A stretch of 35,089 nt of DNA. Origin: RGIG1959 sp964564305. Its GTDB lineage: Bacteria; Bacillota; Clostridia; Oscillospirales; Acutalibacteraceae. A program made the position numbers and the translations under genes. Positions 1 to 6,554 of this stretch are shown here, piece by piece; within the stretch, counting starts at the first letter, position 1; each line of letters opens with the position of its first letter. Below the pieces are notes generated by a model, which was not told where the DNA came from, did no database searches, and worked only from the letters and a program-made list of their open reading frames with translations. The stretch covers positions 1 to 35,089 of the forward strand of contig CAZMAM010000013.1 of assembly GCA_964564305.1 (NCBI GenBank), in the 5' to 3' direction.

Positions 1-149
1 GATATTAAATTGACGAAATTTTTGCCTTTAGACAGGAATTTTTAGAGGTCACCTATATTTATTACAAAAATCCTCGCGAATGCGCAAAGTATTTCCTGTG
101 GATTTTGCTTCATCTGACGAAAAATCTGCCTGCCGCTTTCTGCCGCTTT

Positions 150-178
150 TTTTTGCACGACAATCTTTGTGCGGTATG
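150..178. repeat. Dispersed palindromic element, copy 1 (partial)
   Basis: Contains TCTTTGTGCGGT at 164-175, preceded by GCACGACAA. The same core occurs at 29454-29465, and a diverged form lies at about 1404-1457. The copy at 29422-29465 is a perfect 13-bp inverted repeat, so the family is palindromic. All three copies are intergenic. This copy has only a short stem of its own (GCAC...GTGC). Function unknown; it resembles REP-type intergenic repeats. Confidence 0.4.
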
Positions 179-180
179 GC

Positions 181-225
181 AAAAAAACAAGACCGACGGA
201 ACATCACTTCAACATCCCGTCGGTC
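181..225 (-). terminator. Intrinsic terminator of the 183-646 ncRNA
   Basis: On the minus strand a perfect 9-bp stem (GACCGACGG, pairing 217-225 with 191-199) around a 17-nt loop is followed by TTGTTTTTTT (190-181). This is a textbook Rho-independent terminator. It closes the transcript that starts near 646; no minus-strand protein gene lies upstream of it. Confidence 0.85.
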
Positions 226-646
226 AAATTTGATCCGGTTCCATATCGTTTAAACCCCATGCGCAAAATGTATTTGATTTCTGTCTTTCCCGACTTTACG
301 GGATCTTCATCGTGCCTTTCGCACGCCATTGGTTTCTTATAAACCAATCATTTTAATTTAATGAATCAAATTCGCAATATTCAATTTTAAAGTGTGAACA
401 CTCATTACCCGAATGTTCTGTTCCTGCTTAGAACATGGGTCTCACCCCTTCGCTTAAAATTCTTTCAGCAGGTGATACCGAAACATTCTCATTGTGTTCT
501 ACATCCCTTCACAGGATTTTTTGCCTCTGGTCGCCTTACGTTACTTCATGGGAAACACCTCTTTTTACTGAGAGACTTTTGATTGGGATTTGATTGGGAA
601 TGGTTTAGCGGCTCTTGCCGTCTATTGGTACCCCTCTCTTCAGTAC
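183..646 (-). ncRNA. Candidate structured non-coding RNA, about 460 nt, class not recognised
   Basis: A consensus promoter (653-681) and a strong terminator (181-225) bound about 460 nt with no minus-strand reading frame of 60 codons. The transcript is full of complementary segments. Near the 5' end ACTGA/TCAGT plus GAGA/TCTC close a domain containing CGGC-AAGA-GCCG. Then come GTGTT...AACAC with TCCC/GGGA inside, CCTGCT/AGCAGG enclosing GGG-GTGAGA-CCC, GAACATTC/GAGTGTTC, ATTGGTTT/AAACCAAT, CGTGC-GAAAG-GCACG and CCCG-TAAAGT-CGGG. I looked for RNase P, tmRNA, SRP and 6S signatures and found none. Two start-stop mini-ORFs (ATG AAG TAA and ATG TTC TAA) each follow a GGTG-type purine-rich stretch; they may be chance or parts of stems. 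A trans-acting structured RNA is the best reading; identity is open. Confidence 0.6.
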
Positions 647-652
647 GTCCTT

Positions 653-681
653 ACTATACCACAGCTTATTCCTATTGTCAA
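653..681 (-). promoter_or_regulatory. Sigma-A promoter of the 183-646 ncRNA
   Basis: On the minus strand, -35 TTGACA (681-676), 17-bp spacer, -10 TATAGT (658-653). Predicted start near 646. One mismatch to consensus in total, so a strong promoter is expected. Confidence 0.85.
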
Positions 682-750
682 CAGGGATTTTGAAAATTTA
701 TGAGAAAATATTGTACAAATTGACATGGCAAACTCTGTGCATATTTTCTG

Positions 751-779
751 TTGACAAAGCAAAACCGCTGTGATAAACT
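751..779 (+). promoter_or_regulatory. Possible sigma-A promoter upstream of an early hairpin
   Basis: TTGACA (751-756), 17-bp spacer, TAAACT (774-779); predicted start near 786. A terminator-like hairpin follows within 40 nt, so most transcripts may be very short. It could also feed the DUF1292 gene by read-through. Confidence 0.5.
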
Positions 780-798
780 AAAATAGTTGTGCGAACTT

Positions 799-824
799 CT
801 CCGGTATTTACCGGGGATTTTTTA
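799..824 (+). terminator. Small terminator-like hairpin
   Basis: CCGGTA (801-806) pairs with TACCGG (809-814), practically a 5-bp stem with a 4-nt loop, and T-rich sequence (818-823) follows. It sits about 15 nt after the predicted start of the 751-779 promoter. The stem is short, so termination efficiency is uncertain. Confidence 0.4.
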
Positions 825-920
825 TGTGCCAATGCGTTTTCTTCGTTTACCCAACCGTTTTTTTCGTGTATTTGCCGTATGATCGTAAAGTTTAATGTTC
901 ATCAAATTCCCGTTTCACCC

Positions 921-949
921 TTGACGGACAAATCCCGGCGCGGTATAAT
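921..949 (+). promoter_or_regulatory. Sigma-A promoter of the DUF1292 gene
   Basis: TTGACG (921-926), 17-bp spacer, perfect TATAAT (944-949). Predicted start near 956 gives a leader of about 100 nt before the ATG at 1060. This is the likely main promoter of the gene and possibly of the 6S RNA behind it. Confidence 0.85.
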
Positions 950-1059
950 ATTTTTCGGATCAAGCAAAAGATTTTTCCCTCCCTATTTTTCCCCTCCCTA
1001 TATTGTGTACCGAAAAGATTTAAATCAATCAGAATTGCTCGAAAGGAGACCGAAACCCG

Positions 1060-1398
1060 ATGGACGAAAACAATTACACCGAAAACGATACCGTTATACT
1101 TGAGGATGAGGATGGAAACGAGCAGGAATACGTAATTTTGGACGCCATCGAAACCGATGAGGCGCGGTATATTGCGCTGACACCCATATTCGACGATCCG
1201 GATGAATGCAACGGCGACATTTTTGTTATGCGGGTAGAAAAAGACGATGAAGGCGAAGTGCTGGTCGCCGTGGACGATGATCAGGAATTTGATGAAATTT
1301 CACAAATCTTCGAAGAACGGCTGGCGGAGCAATGCGATTGGGATATAGAACAAGACGATTTGGATGTAGAACAAGACGATTTCGATCCGGAAGAATAA
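1060..1398 (+). CDS. DUF1292 family protein (YrzB-like)
   Basis: A 112-residue, strongly acidic cytosolic protein. The body matches the DUF1292 (YrzB) pattern: an N-terminal stretch like VILEDEDGNEQEYVILDAIE, a central YIALTPI strand, and FVMRV followed by an acidic half ending in E-x-F-D-E-I. The C-terminus is an extra acidic tail with two near-copies of a seven-residue D-x-EQDD unit, longer than the usual 80-100 residues. The start is set by GAAAGGAGA about 12 nt before the ATG. Function of the family is unknown; in Firmicutes it commonly sits near the Holliday-junction resolvase yrrK and alaS, but those are absent here. It has its own promoter (921-949) and stands alone, followed by a probable 6S RNA. 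Family call is confident; function is not. Confidence 0.88.
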   Translation: MDENNYTENDTVILEDEDGNEQEYVILDAIETDEARYIALTPIFDDPDECNGDIFVMRVEKDDEGEVLVAVDDDQEFDEISQIFEERLAEQCDWDIEQDDLDVEQDDFDPEE

Positions 1399-1399
1399 G

Positions 1400-1460
1400 G
1401 CAACACCGTGCAAAGACCGCCTGCGCATCTGACGCACAATCATTATGCGGTATTGCCATA
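1400..1460. repeat. Dispersed palindromic element, copy 2
   Basis: An imperfect inverted repeat just after the DUF1292 stop: it opens GGCAACACCG and closes CGGTATTGCC. The left arm CACCGTGCAAAGACCG matches 29422-29437 (CACCGCACAAAGACCG) at 14 of 16 positions. It lies between the gene and the 6S RNA. It could be a processing or termination hairpin, but no T-run follows. Confidence 0.45.
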
Positions 1461-1464
1461 AAAA

Positions 1465-1667
1465 TCCCCTGCGTAGTACGCGGACCGCTGCCGTATAACC
1501 CTATCACAGTATAATTTCGGGAGCTTTGCTCCGGCGTCGGAAGAGCAGACCTCCCCGACTCGTTGACGATTGCGGTCGGGATGTTGGGAGCATGAACGCG
1601 TCGGGCGGCACCCACCTGCTTTACAGATAGCAGGTTATCCTTGGCAGCATTACGGCTATGCGGGGGT
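1465..1667 (+). ncRNA. ssrS: Probable 6S RNA
   Basis: About 200 nt folding into one long rod. The ends pair (CCCCTGCGTAG at 1466-1476 with CTATGCGGGG at 1656-1665), then GCTGCC with GGCAGC and GTATAACC with GGTTATCC. The 3' half reads CACCCACCTGC, loop, GCAGGTTAT, CTTGGCAGCAT. This parallels the E. coli 6S arrangement of CACC, hairpin, GGGTTA, then CAGCC and GGCAT. The apical part has CCCGAC...GTCGGG and GGGAGC...GCTCC stems and a large internal bubble containing TATAAT, as expected for the RNA that mimics an open promoter and sequesters sigma-A RNA polymerase. An intrinsic terminator follows at 1678-1711. Its own promoter is not obvious, so it may be processed from the upstream transcript. 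The call rests on fold and motif order. Confidence 0.7.
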
Positions 1668-1677
1668 ACAAAAATTC

Positions 1678-1711
1678 ATCACCCGGAATAACTTTCCGGG
1701 TGATTTTCTTT
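1678..1711. terminator. Bidirectional intrinsic terminator
   Basis: A perfect 11-bp stem (ATCACCCGGAA at 1678-1688 with TTCCGGGTGAT at 1694-1704) and a 5-nt loop. TTTCTTT follows on the plus strand and ATTTTTGT on the minus strand shortly beyond. It ends the 6S RNA (plus) and probably also the converging deacetylase gene (minus). Confidence 0.85.
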
Positions 1712-1818
1712 CGGTGAAACCGCGCGGATTTCAGCCGGGCAACTACTCTATTGAACGAAAAAGCACTTACAGCGCGTCCCTTCTTGGGGAAACCGGTGAT
1801 AAATCTTTCTGTACATCC

Positions 1819-3246
1819 TTACAAATTTCTCTGTCCGCCCACCAAGGGGCGGCCGGTATAATAAGACAGTTCTTCTACGGTGACCAGTTGATACCCCTGG
1901 TTTATCAGCCCGGAAACAATTTCTTCCGCTGCATCCACGGTTGATTCGTGGATATCGTGCATGAGAAAAATCATATGATCCGCAGCATTATTCAAAACGG
2001 CGTCCACGGTAGCCTGAGTATTCAAAGTCTGCCAATCCAATGTATCCACATCCCAGAGAATAAACGGATAATCCCCGAGTAAATCTCCGAGATGATCGTT
2101 GTAACTGCCGTATGGCGGACGAAACAAATACGGCCTTTCCCCACAGGCTTTTTCCACGATATCTGCGGTTGTTTGCACCACCGAAAGCACTTCTTCATCT
2201 GAAAGTTCGGTCAAATCGATGTGTTCCATAGTATGATTGCCAATCTGACAGCCGATAGAAAGCATCCGCTTGAGATCCTCCGGACGATATTGGCACATAT
2301 ACCCGCACACGAAAAATGTCGCTCTGGCGTGATATTTTTCCAATACATCCAGCAAGCGGTGCGTTTCCGGGCCCGGTCCGTCGTCGTATGTCAGGCAAAT
2401 CATCGGTTTTGAGGGATCCGCATTGGAATAAGAGGGCTTGACAAACGGATAGCGCTTTCCGTCGCCTTCAATGAACTGAGTCGGCCCGGTAAACGAGAAA
2501 TCGGGGCCTTTGTCGGTTCCGTCCGGTTCGATTTTCAGGAAAGATTCTATCTCCGCCACCGAAAGCGCAAAAGAACAGACACCCACAACGCCGTGAATGA
2601 ATTCATCGTTTAAAAACAACGTGCAACCGCTGTCATTCAGCGCAAATACCCCAAAGCAGTCCGAAACCGGTTCCGTCGCGTCGGTAAACGCCTGCCGATG
2701 CGCAGCGTCCACCTGATCGGAAAACGCTGACCGCACCCGTTCGGACACATACGGATAAAAGTCATCGGTAAACACATCAGCCGCCTGCAAACGGGCGCCG
2801 TCGGTTGTGCGGTACAACGCGGCGGTTACCCGCTGATAACAGACCGTGTCGTTGCGCCGATACCCGGTTACGGTAAACACTACCGAAAGCACAACGCCCC
2901 GTTTATAGACGACATAATCCGCTCCGGCGTATGCGGCGCCGGATTCTTCTCCCATTTTTTCGAGCAACGACAATGTTTCCGCAAGATCGTTATCGATTTC
3001 CGGGATGCCGATTTGCGGGTAATACGCTTTAAAATGACCCGATGCCTTTTCCTTTACAGAAAAGCCGTCTGATTTCGGTTCCGGTGACAGGCGGTTAATC
3101 CCAAACATTCCCGAACAGGCGTGAAAACCGTAAACCATCAACGCCGCAGCCGAAATCACAATCAACACCCGAAAAAGTACGCGGTTGGTTTTTTTTCGCC
3201 GCCGGCGCTTTTTCTGCGGTTCGGCAGCGTGAGCCGATTGTTCCAT
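1819..3246 (-). CDS. Membrane-anchored polysaccharide deacetylase (NodB fold)
   Basis: A 475-residue protein of carbohydrate esterase family 4, expected to remove N-acetyl groups from a cell-wall polymer, most likely peptidoglycan, outside the membrane. Residues 1-22 are basic, about 23-42 form one transmembrane anchor, and about 55-245 form a domain resembling the DUF4163/DUF3298 region of PdaC. The NodB domain (281-465) has TYDDGP (286-291; base and metal Asp), NHTMEH (337-342; metal His pair), RPPYG (376-380) and LMHDIH (428-433; catalytic His). All active-site motifs are intact. The ATG at 3246 is preferred; a GTG start at 3291 would add 15 residues, and neither has an ideal ribosome site. 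The gene is monocistronic, with a promoter at 3440-3468. Exact substrate is inferred. Confidence 0.88.
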   Translation of the reverse strand: MEQSAHAAEPQKKRRRRKKTNRVLFRVLIVISAAALMVYGFHACSGMFGINRLSPEPKSDGFSVKEKASGHFKAYYPQIGIPEIDNDLAETLSLLEKMGEESGAAYAGADYVVYKRGVVLSVVFTVTGYRRNDTVCYQRVTAALYRTTDGARLQAADVFTDDFYPYVSERVRSAFSDQVDAAHRQAFTDATEPVSDCFGVFALNDSGCTLFLNDEFIHGVVGVCSFALSVAEIESFLKIEPDGTDKGPDFSFTGPTQFIEGDGKRYPFVKPSYSNADPSKPMICLTYDDGPGPETHRLLDVLEKYHARATFFVCGYMCQYRPEDLKRMLSIGCQIGNHTMEHIDLTELSDEEVLSVVQTTADIVEKACGERPYLFRPPYGSYNDHLGDLLGDYPFILWDVDTLDWQTLNTQATVDAVLNNAADHMIFLMHDIHESTVDAAEEIVSGLINQGYQLVTVEELSYYTGRPLVGGQRNL

Positions 3247-3398
3247 ATTTAGGATTTTCACCGCCCCTTCGTATCCGGAAAAAGTTTTCACATGGCAAAA
3301 GAAACATCATCAAAAAACAGGTAAATGCCCGTTTGGCCTTAAGGCAACCGCTTTTTGGCTGCTTTTGCCCCGAGGCCTCATAACGGCAACAGCCCGGG

Positions 3399-3468
3399 CG
3401 GTTTGAAAACAAAACGGAAAAGCTTCAAACCGTGAAAACAGTATACCAAATCCCGCGAGAAAATGCAA
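3399..3468 (-). promoter_or_regulatory. Deacetylase promoter with a hairpin at the 5' end of the mRNA
   Basis: On the minus strand, TTGCAT (3468-3463), 17-bp spacer, TATACT (3445-3440), predicted start near 3433. Immediately downstream is a perfect 9-bp stem, CGGTTTGAA (3432-3424) with TTCAAACCG (3407-3399). The mRNA would therefore begin with a hairpin, a feature often linked to transcript stability. About 150 further nt of leader contain the palindrome GCCTTAAGGC but no riboswitch I recognise. Confidence 0.65.
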
Positions 3469-3662
3469 CCGAACTCGCTCCTTTTAAAAACGCCCTTCCC
3501 AATGCATTGAATACGCCGGTTTTTGGGCGCGAACAAAACCTCAGTGTGCTGCGCCGAAAAGAATTTTTCTCGCATTTTGCGCCATTACCGGGAACTGTTT
3601 CCCATATTGCCCAATATTCGTGCGTTTTTCACGCGACAACCGCGAAAAATTGCCCAAAGCCC

Positions 3663-3691
3663 TTGAAAAAAGAACCAAAATAAGATAAAAT
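3663..3691 (+). promoter_or_regulatory. gap promoter
   Basis: TTGAAA (3663-3668), 17-bp spacer, TAAAAT (3686-3691). The leader is only about 25 nt and carries GAGGAGG at 3709-3715 before the ATG at 3723. The rest of 3469-3662 shows no gene. Confidence 0.75.
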
Positions 3692-3722
3692 ACTATTGAC
3701 ATACTTTTGAGGAGGTAATCAT

Positions 3723-4736
3723 ATGGCTATCAAAGTCGGTATTAACGGTTTCGGTCGTATCGGCCGGTTGGCGTTTCGTCAGATGTTCGGCGCACCCGGT
3801 TATGAGGTGGTTGCCATCAACGATCTGACCGACGCCAAAATGCTCGCTCACTTGCTGAAGTACGATTCCGCACAGGGGCGTTACGCGCTGTGCGATAAAG
3901 TGCAGGCAAAAGAGAATTCCATCGTGGTAGACGGTCAGGAAATTACCATTTATGCCGAAAAAGACGCAAAAAATATCCCTTGGGGTGAACTCGGCGTGGA
4001 AATCGTGCTGGAATGCACCGGGTTTTACTGCTCGAAAGAAAAGGCATCCGCGCACCTTGCGGCGGGCGCCAAAAAAGTGGTCATTTCCGCCCCTGCCGGC
4101 AACGATCTGCCCACTATCGTCTACAGTGTCAATGAAAATACCCTGACCAAAGACGATACGATCATCTCCGCCGCTTCCTGCACCACCAACTGCCTGGCCC
4201 CCATGGCCAAAGCACTGAACGATTATGCGCCCATTCAAAGCGGCATCATGTCCACCATCCACGCCTATACCGGCGATCAAATGGTGTTGGACGGCCCGCA
4301 CCGCAAGGGCGACCTTCGCCGTGCACGTGCCGCTGCGGTAAACATCGTCCCCAATTCCACCGGCGCCGCCAAAGCCATTGGCCTGGTCATCCCCGAACTC
4401 AACGGGAAACTCATCGGTTCCGCACAGCGGGTACCTGTTCCCACCGGCTCCACCACAATTTTGGTCGCGGTGGTCAAGGGCAAAGATATCACCAAAGAAA
4501 GCATTAACGCCGCCATGAAAGCCGCTTCCTCCGAATCCTTCGGATATACCGAGGAACCGCTGGTTTCCTCCGATATCATCGGCATTACCTACGGATCGCT
4601 GTTCGACGCCACACAAACCATGGTTTCCAAGCTGGATGATGACACCTATCAGGTTCAGGTCGTTTCTTGGTACGATAACGAAAACAGTTATACCAGCCAA
4701 ATGGTGCGCACCATCAAATACTTTGCCGAACTGTAA
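3723..4736 (+). CDS. gap: Glyceraldehyde-3-phosphate dehydrogenase
   Basis: A 337-residue cytosolic enzyme of glycolysis: oxidises glyceraldehyde 3-phosphate to 1,3-bisphosphoglycerate with NAD+ and phosphate. The Rossmann start is KVGINGFGRIGR (4-15), with Asp34 in the INDLTD segment indicating NAD preference. The catalytic motif is ASCTTNC with nucleophile Cys153, and the catalytic His is His180 in STIHAYTGDQ. The C-terminus ends in the usual WYDNENSYTSQMVR. Length is normal and nothing is missing. Start ATG has GAGGAGG 8 nt upstream. The gene is monocistronic: promoter at 3663-3691, terminator at 4784-4821. No pgk or tpi follows, so this glycolytic gene is separated from its usual partners. 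A long open frame antisense to it is a codon-bias shadow. Confidence 0.97.
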   Translation: MAIKVGINGFGRIGRLAFRQMFGAPGYEVVAINDLTDAKMLAHLLKYDSAQGRYALCDKVQAKENSIVVDGQEITIYAEKDAKNIPWGELGVEIVLECTGFYCSKEKASAHLAAGAKKVVISAPAGNDLPTIVYSVNENTLTKDDTIISAASCTTNCLAPMAKALNDYAPIQSGIMSTIHAYTGDQMVLDGPHRKGDLRRARAAAVNIVPNSTGAAKAIGLVIPELNGKLIGSAQRVPVPTGSTTILVAVVKGKDITKESINAAMKAASSESFGYTEEPLVSSDIIGITYGSLFDATQTMVSKLDDDTYQVQVVSWYDNENSYTSQMVRTIKYFAEL

Positions 4737-4776
4737 ACTTCATTGAAGGCACAAACACTTCACTGAAGGCACGAAC
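4737..4776 (+). repeat. 20-bp tandem duplication after gap
   Basis: ACTTCATTGAAGGCACAAAC (4737-4756) is followed directly by a copy differing at 2 of 20 positions (4757-4776). It lies between the gap stop codon and the terminator. Probably a slippage duplication without function. Confidence 0.7.
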
Positions 4777-4783
4777 AAATCTC

Positions 4784-4821
4784 AAAAAGCCCGCCGGAAG
4801 CATTTCCGGCGGGCTTTTTTT
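4784..4821. terminator. Bidirectional terminator between gap and the thiamine operon
   Basis: AAAAGCCCGCCGGAA pairs with TTCCGGCGGGCTTTT around a tiny loop, flanked by A-tract and T-tract on both strands. It serves gap (plus) and the converging ABC operon that ends at 4840 (minus). Confidence 0.93.
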
Positions 4822-4839
4822 GAACATCAGAACAGTATA

Positions 4840-5547
4840 TCAAACACACATATGTCCGTCCAAAAGTTCCAAAAGTTTCTGCTTTTGAATCGGGGCAGAA
4901 ACCTCCGCCGTAATTTTTCCCGGCCTTCCCGAAAGCAGATATACCCTGTCGGAAAAGGAAGCGGCTTCTTCCATATCGTGCGTGATAAACAGTGTGGTCA
5001 GGTGAAGTTTTTGCATCACTTCGCCGTACCATTCGTGCAATTCACGCTTGGTGCGGGCGTCCAGCGCGGAAAACGGTTCGTCCAGCAGCATCACGCCACG
5101 CGAACCCAAAAAAGTGCGCAACAGCGCCGCGCGCTGCCGCATCCCTCCCGAAAGCTGAGCGGGATATTGCATCGCGGTCTGCTCCAAACCGAACCGGGTC
5201 AGCAGTTCCATAGCCCGCTCGCGCGATGCACGGCGATGTTCCCCACGCAGAATCAGCGGAAGCGCCACGTTATCGATAATTTTCTTATGCGGCAACAGCA
5301 AATCTCTCTGGGGCATATAACTCATTTTGCCGGTAACGCCGGTGACGTCTTCGCCGCGCAACATCACCTGCCCCGCTTGGGGAATTTCCAACCCCGCAAG
5401 CACGCGAAAAAGAGTGGTTTTTCCCGCGCCGCTCACGCCCAGAAGACTGACCAGTTCTCCCTCATCCACATGCAGGGACACATCTTGCAAAATCAGGTTA
5501 TCTCCATAAGATTTGGCGATATTGCGCGCCTCGATGACCACGCTCAT
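4840..5547 (-). CDS. thiZ: ABC transporter ATP-binding protein, thiamine pyrimidine precursor uptake
   Basis: A 235-residue ABC ATPase that powers import of the ligand bound by the lipoprotein encoded just upstream. It has Walker A GVSGAGKT (about 37-44), a Q-loop in SYMPQRDLLLP, the signature LSGGMRQRAAL, Walker B VMLLDEPFSALD and the H-loop in FITHD. It belongs to the nitrate/sulfonate/taurine-type subfamily used by ThiXYZ systems. The ATG overlaps the stop of the lipoprotein gene by 4 bp (ATGA), implying translational coupling. It is the last gene of the TPP-riboswitch operon, with a terminator just downstream. The symbol follows the ThiXYZ naming and rests on context. Confidence 0.9.
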   Translation of the reverse strand: MSVVIEARNIAKSYGDNLILQDVSLHVDEGELVSLLGVSGAGKTTLFRVLAGLEIPQAGQVMLRGEDVTGVTGKMSYMPQRDLLLPHKKIIDNVALPLILRGEHRRASRERAMELLTRFGLEQTAMQYPAQLSGGMRQRAALLRTFLGSRGVMLLDEPFSALDARTKRELHEWYGEVMQKLHLTTLFITHDMEEAASFSDRVYLLSGRPGKITAEVSAPIQKQKLLELLDGHMCV

Positions 5548-6554
5548 TTGGAGAGATACCCGTTGGAAAAACCGGTGCCCGCCGGAAGGGGCCGATCAAC
5601 CAAGCCGTTTTCGGTAAGCCAGGCATAAAACGCATCCCAGCGCTCGGGATCGATATATCCCCACTGTTTGGCGTCTGCGATATATTGATCCACCATATAC
5701 GCCTGACTTTCCCTGACCAGATCCTCGCTGCCGTTTAAGGAACCGGTATCATCGGATTCGATCAGGATTTGCGCCGCTTTATCCGGATGATCAACGGCAT
5801 ACCGATATCCCTTTTCGGTTGCCGCCAAAAACGCCTTTGCCGTTTCCGGATGCTGATCGAGAAATTCGTTGTTAGCGATCAGAACCGGCGTATAATAATC
5901 GAATACGGGATCAATATCCTTAAAGTAAAAATAATCAAATTCCAATCCGGATAACTTTGCGGAAATGCCCGCCCAGCCGTAGTACACCCAAATAGCGTCC
6001 GTCTGTTTGGCCCGAAGCGCTCCCGCCTCATCGGTTACGGCGGCACTGCTTAAAATCACCCGATCGAAATCTCCCCCGTCCGCGGCAATCACCTGCCGCA
6101 TAATCGCCTGCTCTATCGGCGAATTCCATGTGGAATAAGTGTGACCTTCCAACCCCTTTGGGATATCCATGCCTTCCCCTTTTCGCGAAATAATTCCGGA
6201 GGTATTGTGCTGTAGCAATGCCGCAACGGCAGTGACCTGAAGCGGATTGTCCCGCGCGAACGCCGCCGCAAGAGAATCCTGAACCGTCACTCCGAATTCC
6301 GCCTGACCCGCCGCAACGAGCGCGGTCGCGCCATCCTCCGGCGGCTGCTCAACGGTCACCTTTAACCCGGCATCCCGATAATATCCTAGCGACTGTGCCA
6401 CAAACATCCCCGTATGGTTGGTGTTCGGCGTCCAATCCAAACAAACGGTCAGCTCCGATAAATTTCCTTCTTCGCTGCCCTCCTGCGGTGCGCCGCCGCA
6501 TCCGGTCAGCAGAAGGGCCGCCGCAAACGCCACCGCCAGTATTCGCTTTTTCAA
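5544..6554 (-). CDS. thiY: Thiamine pyrimidine precursor-binding lipoprotein (NMT1/THI5-like)
   Basis: A 336-residue lipoprotein that captures a pyrimidine precursor of thiamine outside the membrane. The signal peptide ends in the lipobox LLTGC, with lipidated Cys19. The mature protein opens with LTVCLDWTPNTNHTG, the DWTPN signature of the NMT1/THI5-like family, followed by GYYRDAGL. The family binds formylaminopyrimidine or related compounds; the exact ligand here is inferred from the family and the TPP riboswitch. The start appears to be TTG at 6554, with GGGAGG about 11 nt upstream, and it overlaps the permease stop by 4 bp (TTGA). No ATG is available in frame at a suitable place. It is flanked by the permease and the ATPase of the same transporter. 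Confidence 0.9.
   Translation of the reverse strand: MKKRILAVAFAAALLLTGCGGAPQEGSEEGNLSELTVCLDWTPNTNHTGMFVAQSLGYYRDAGLKVTVEQPPEDGATALVAAGQAEFGVTVQDSLAAAFARDNPLQVTAVAALLQHNTSGIISRKGEGMDIPKGLEGHTYSTWNSPIEQAIMRQVIAADGGDFDRVILSSAAVTDEAGALRAKQTDAIWVYYGWAGISAKLSGLEFDYFYFKDIDPVFDYYTPVLIANNEFLDQHPETAKAFLAATEKGYRYAVDHPDKAAQILIESDDTGSLNGSEDLVRESQAYMVDQYIADAKQWGYIDPERWDAFYAWLTENGLVDRPLPAGTGFSNGYLSK

Noticed and set aside
49..181. Minus-strand open stretch ending EDFCNKYR at the left edge
   Set aside because: It runs through palindromic element copy 1 and the ncRNA terminator, with no start or ribosome site; treated as non-coding.
394..582. 62-codon plus-strand frame in the ncRNA region
   Set aside because: No ribosome site or promoter on that strand, and it overlaps the antisense structured RNA.
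183..646. RNase P RNA, tmRNA or SRP RNA
   Set aside because: The conserved core motifs of these RNAs (for example GAGGAAAGTCC of RNase P, or the tmRNA tag frame) are absent.
1226..1615. 129-codon minus-strand frame over the DUF1292 end and 6S RNA
   Set aside because: It crosses a real gene, a repeat and a structured RNA; shadow.
3693..4700. 335-codon open frame antisense to gap
   Set aside because: Exact shadow of the gap coding sequence; composition follows gap codon bias, no ribosome site, no recognisable domain.
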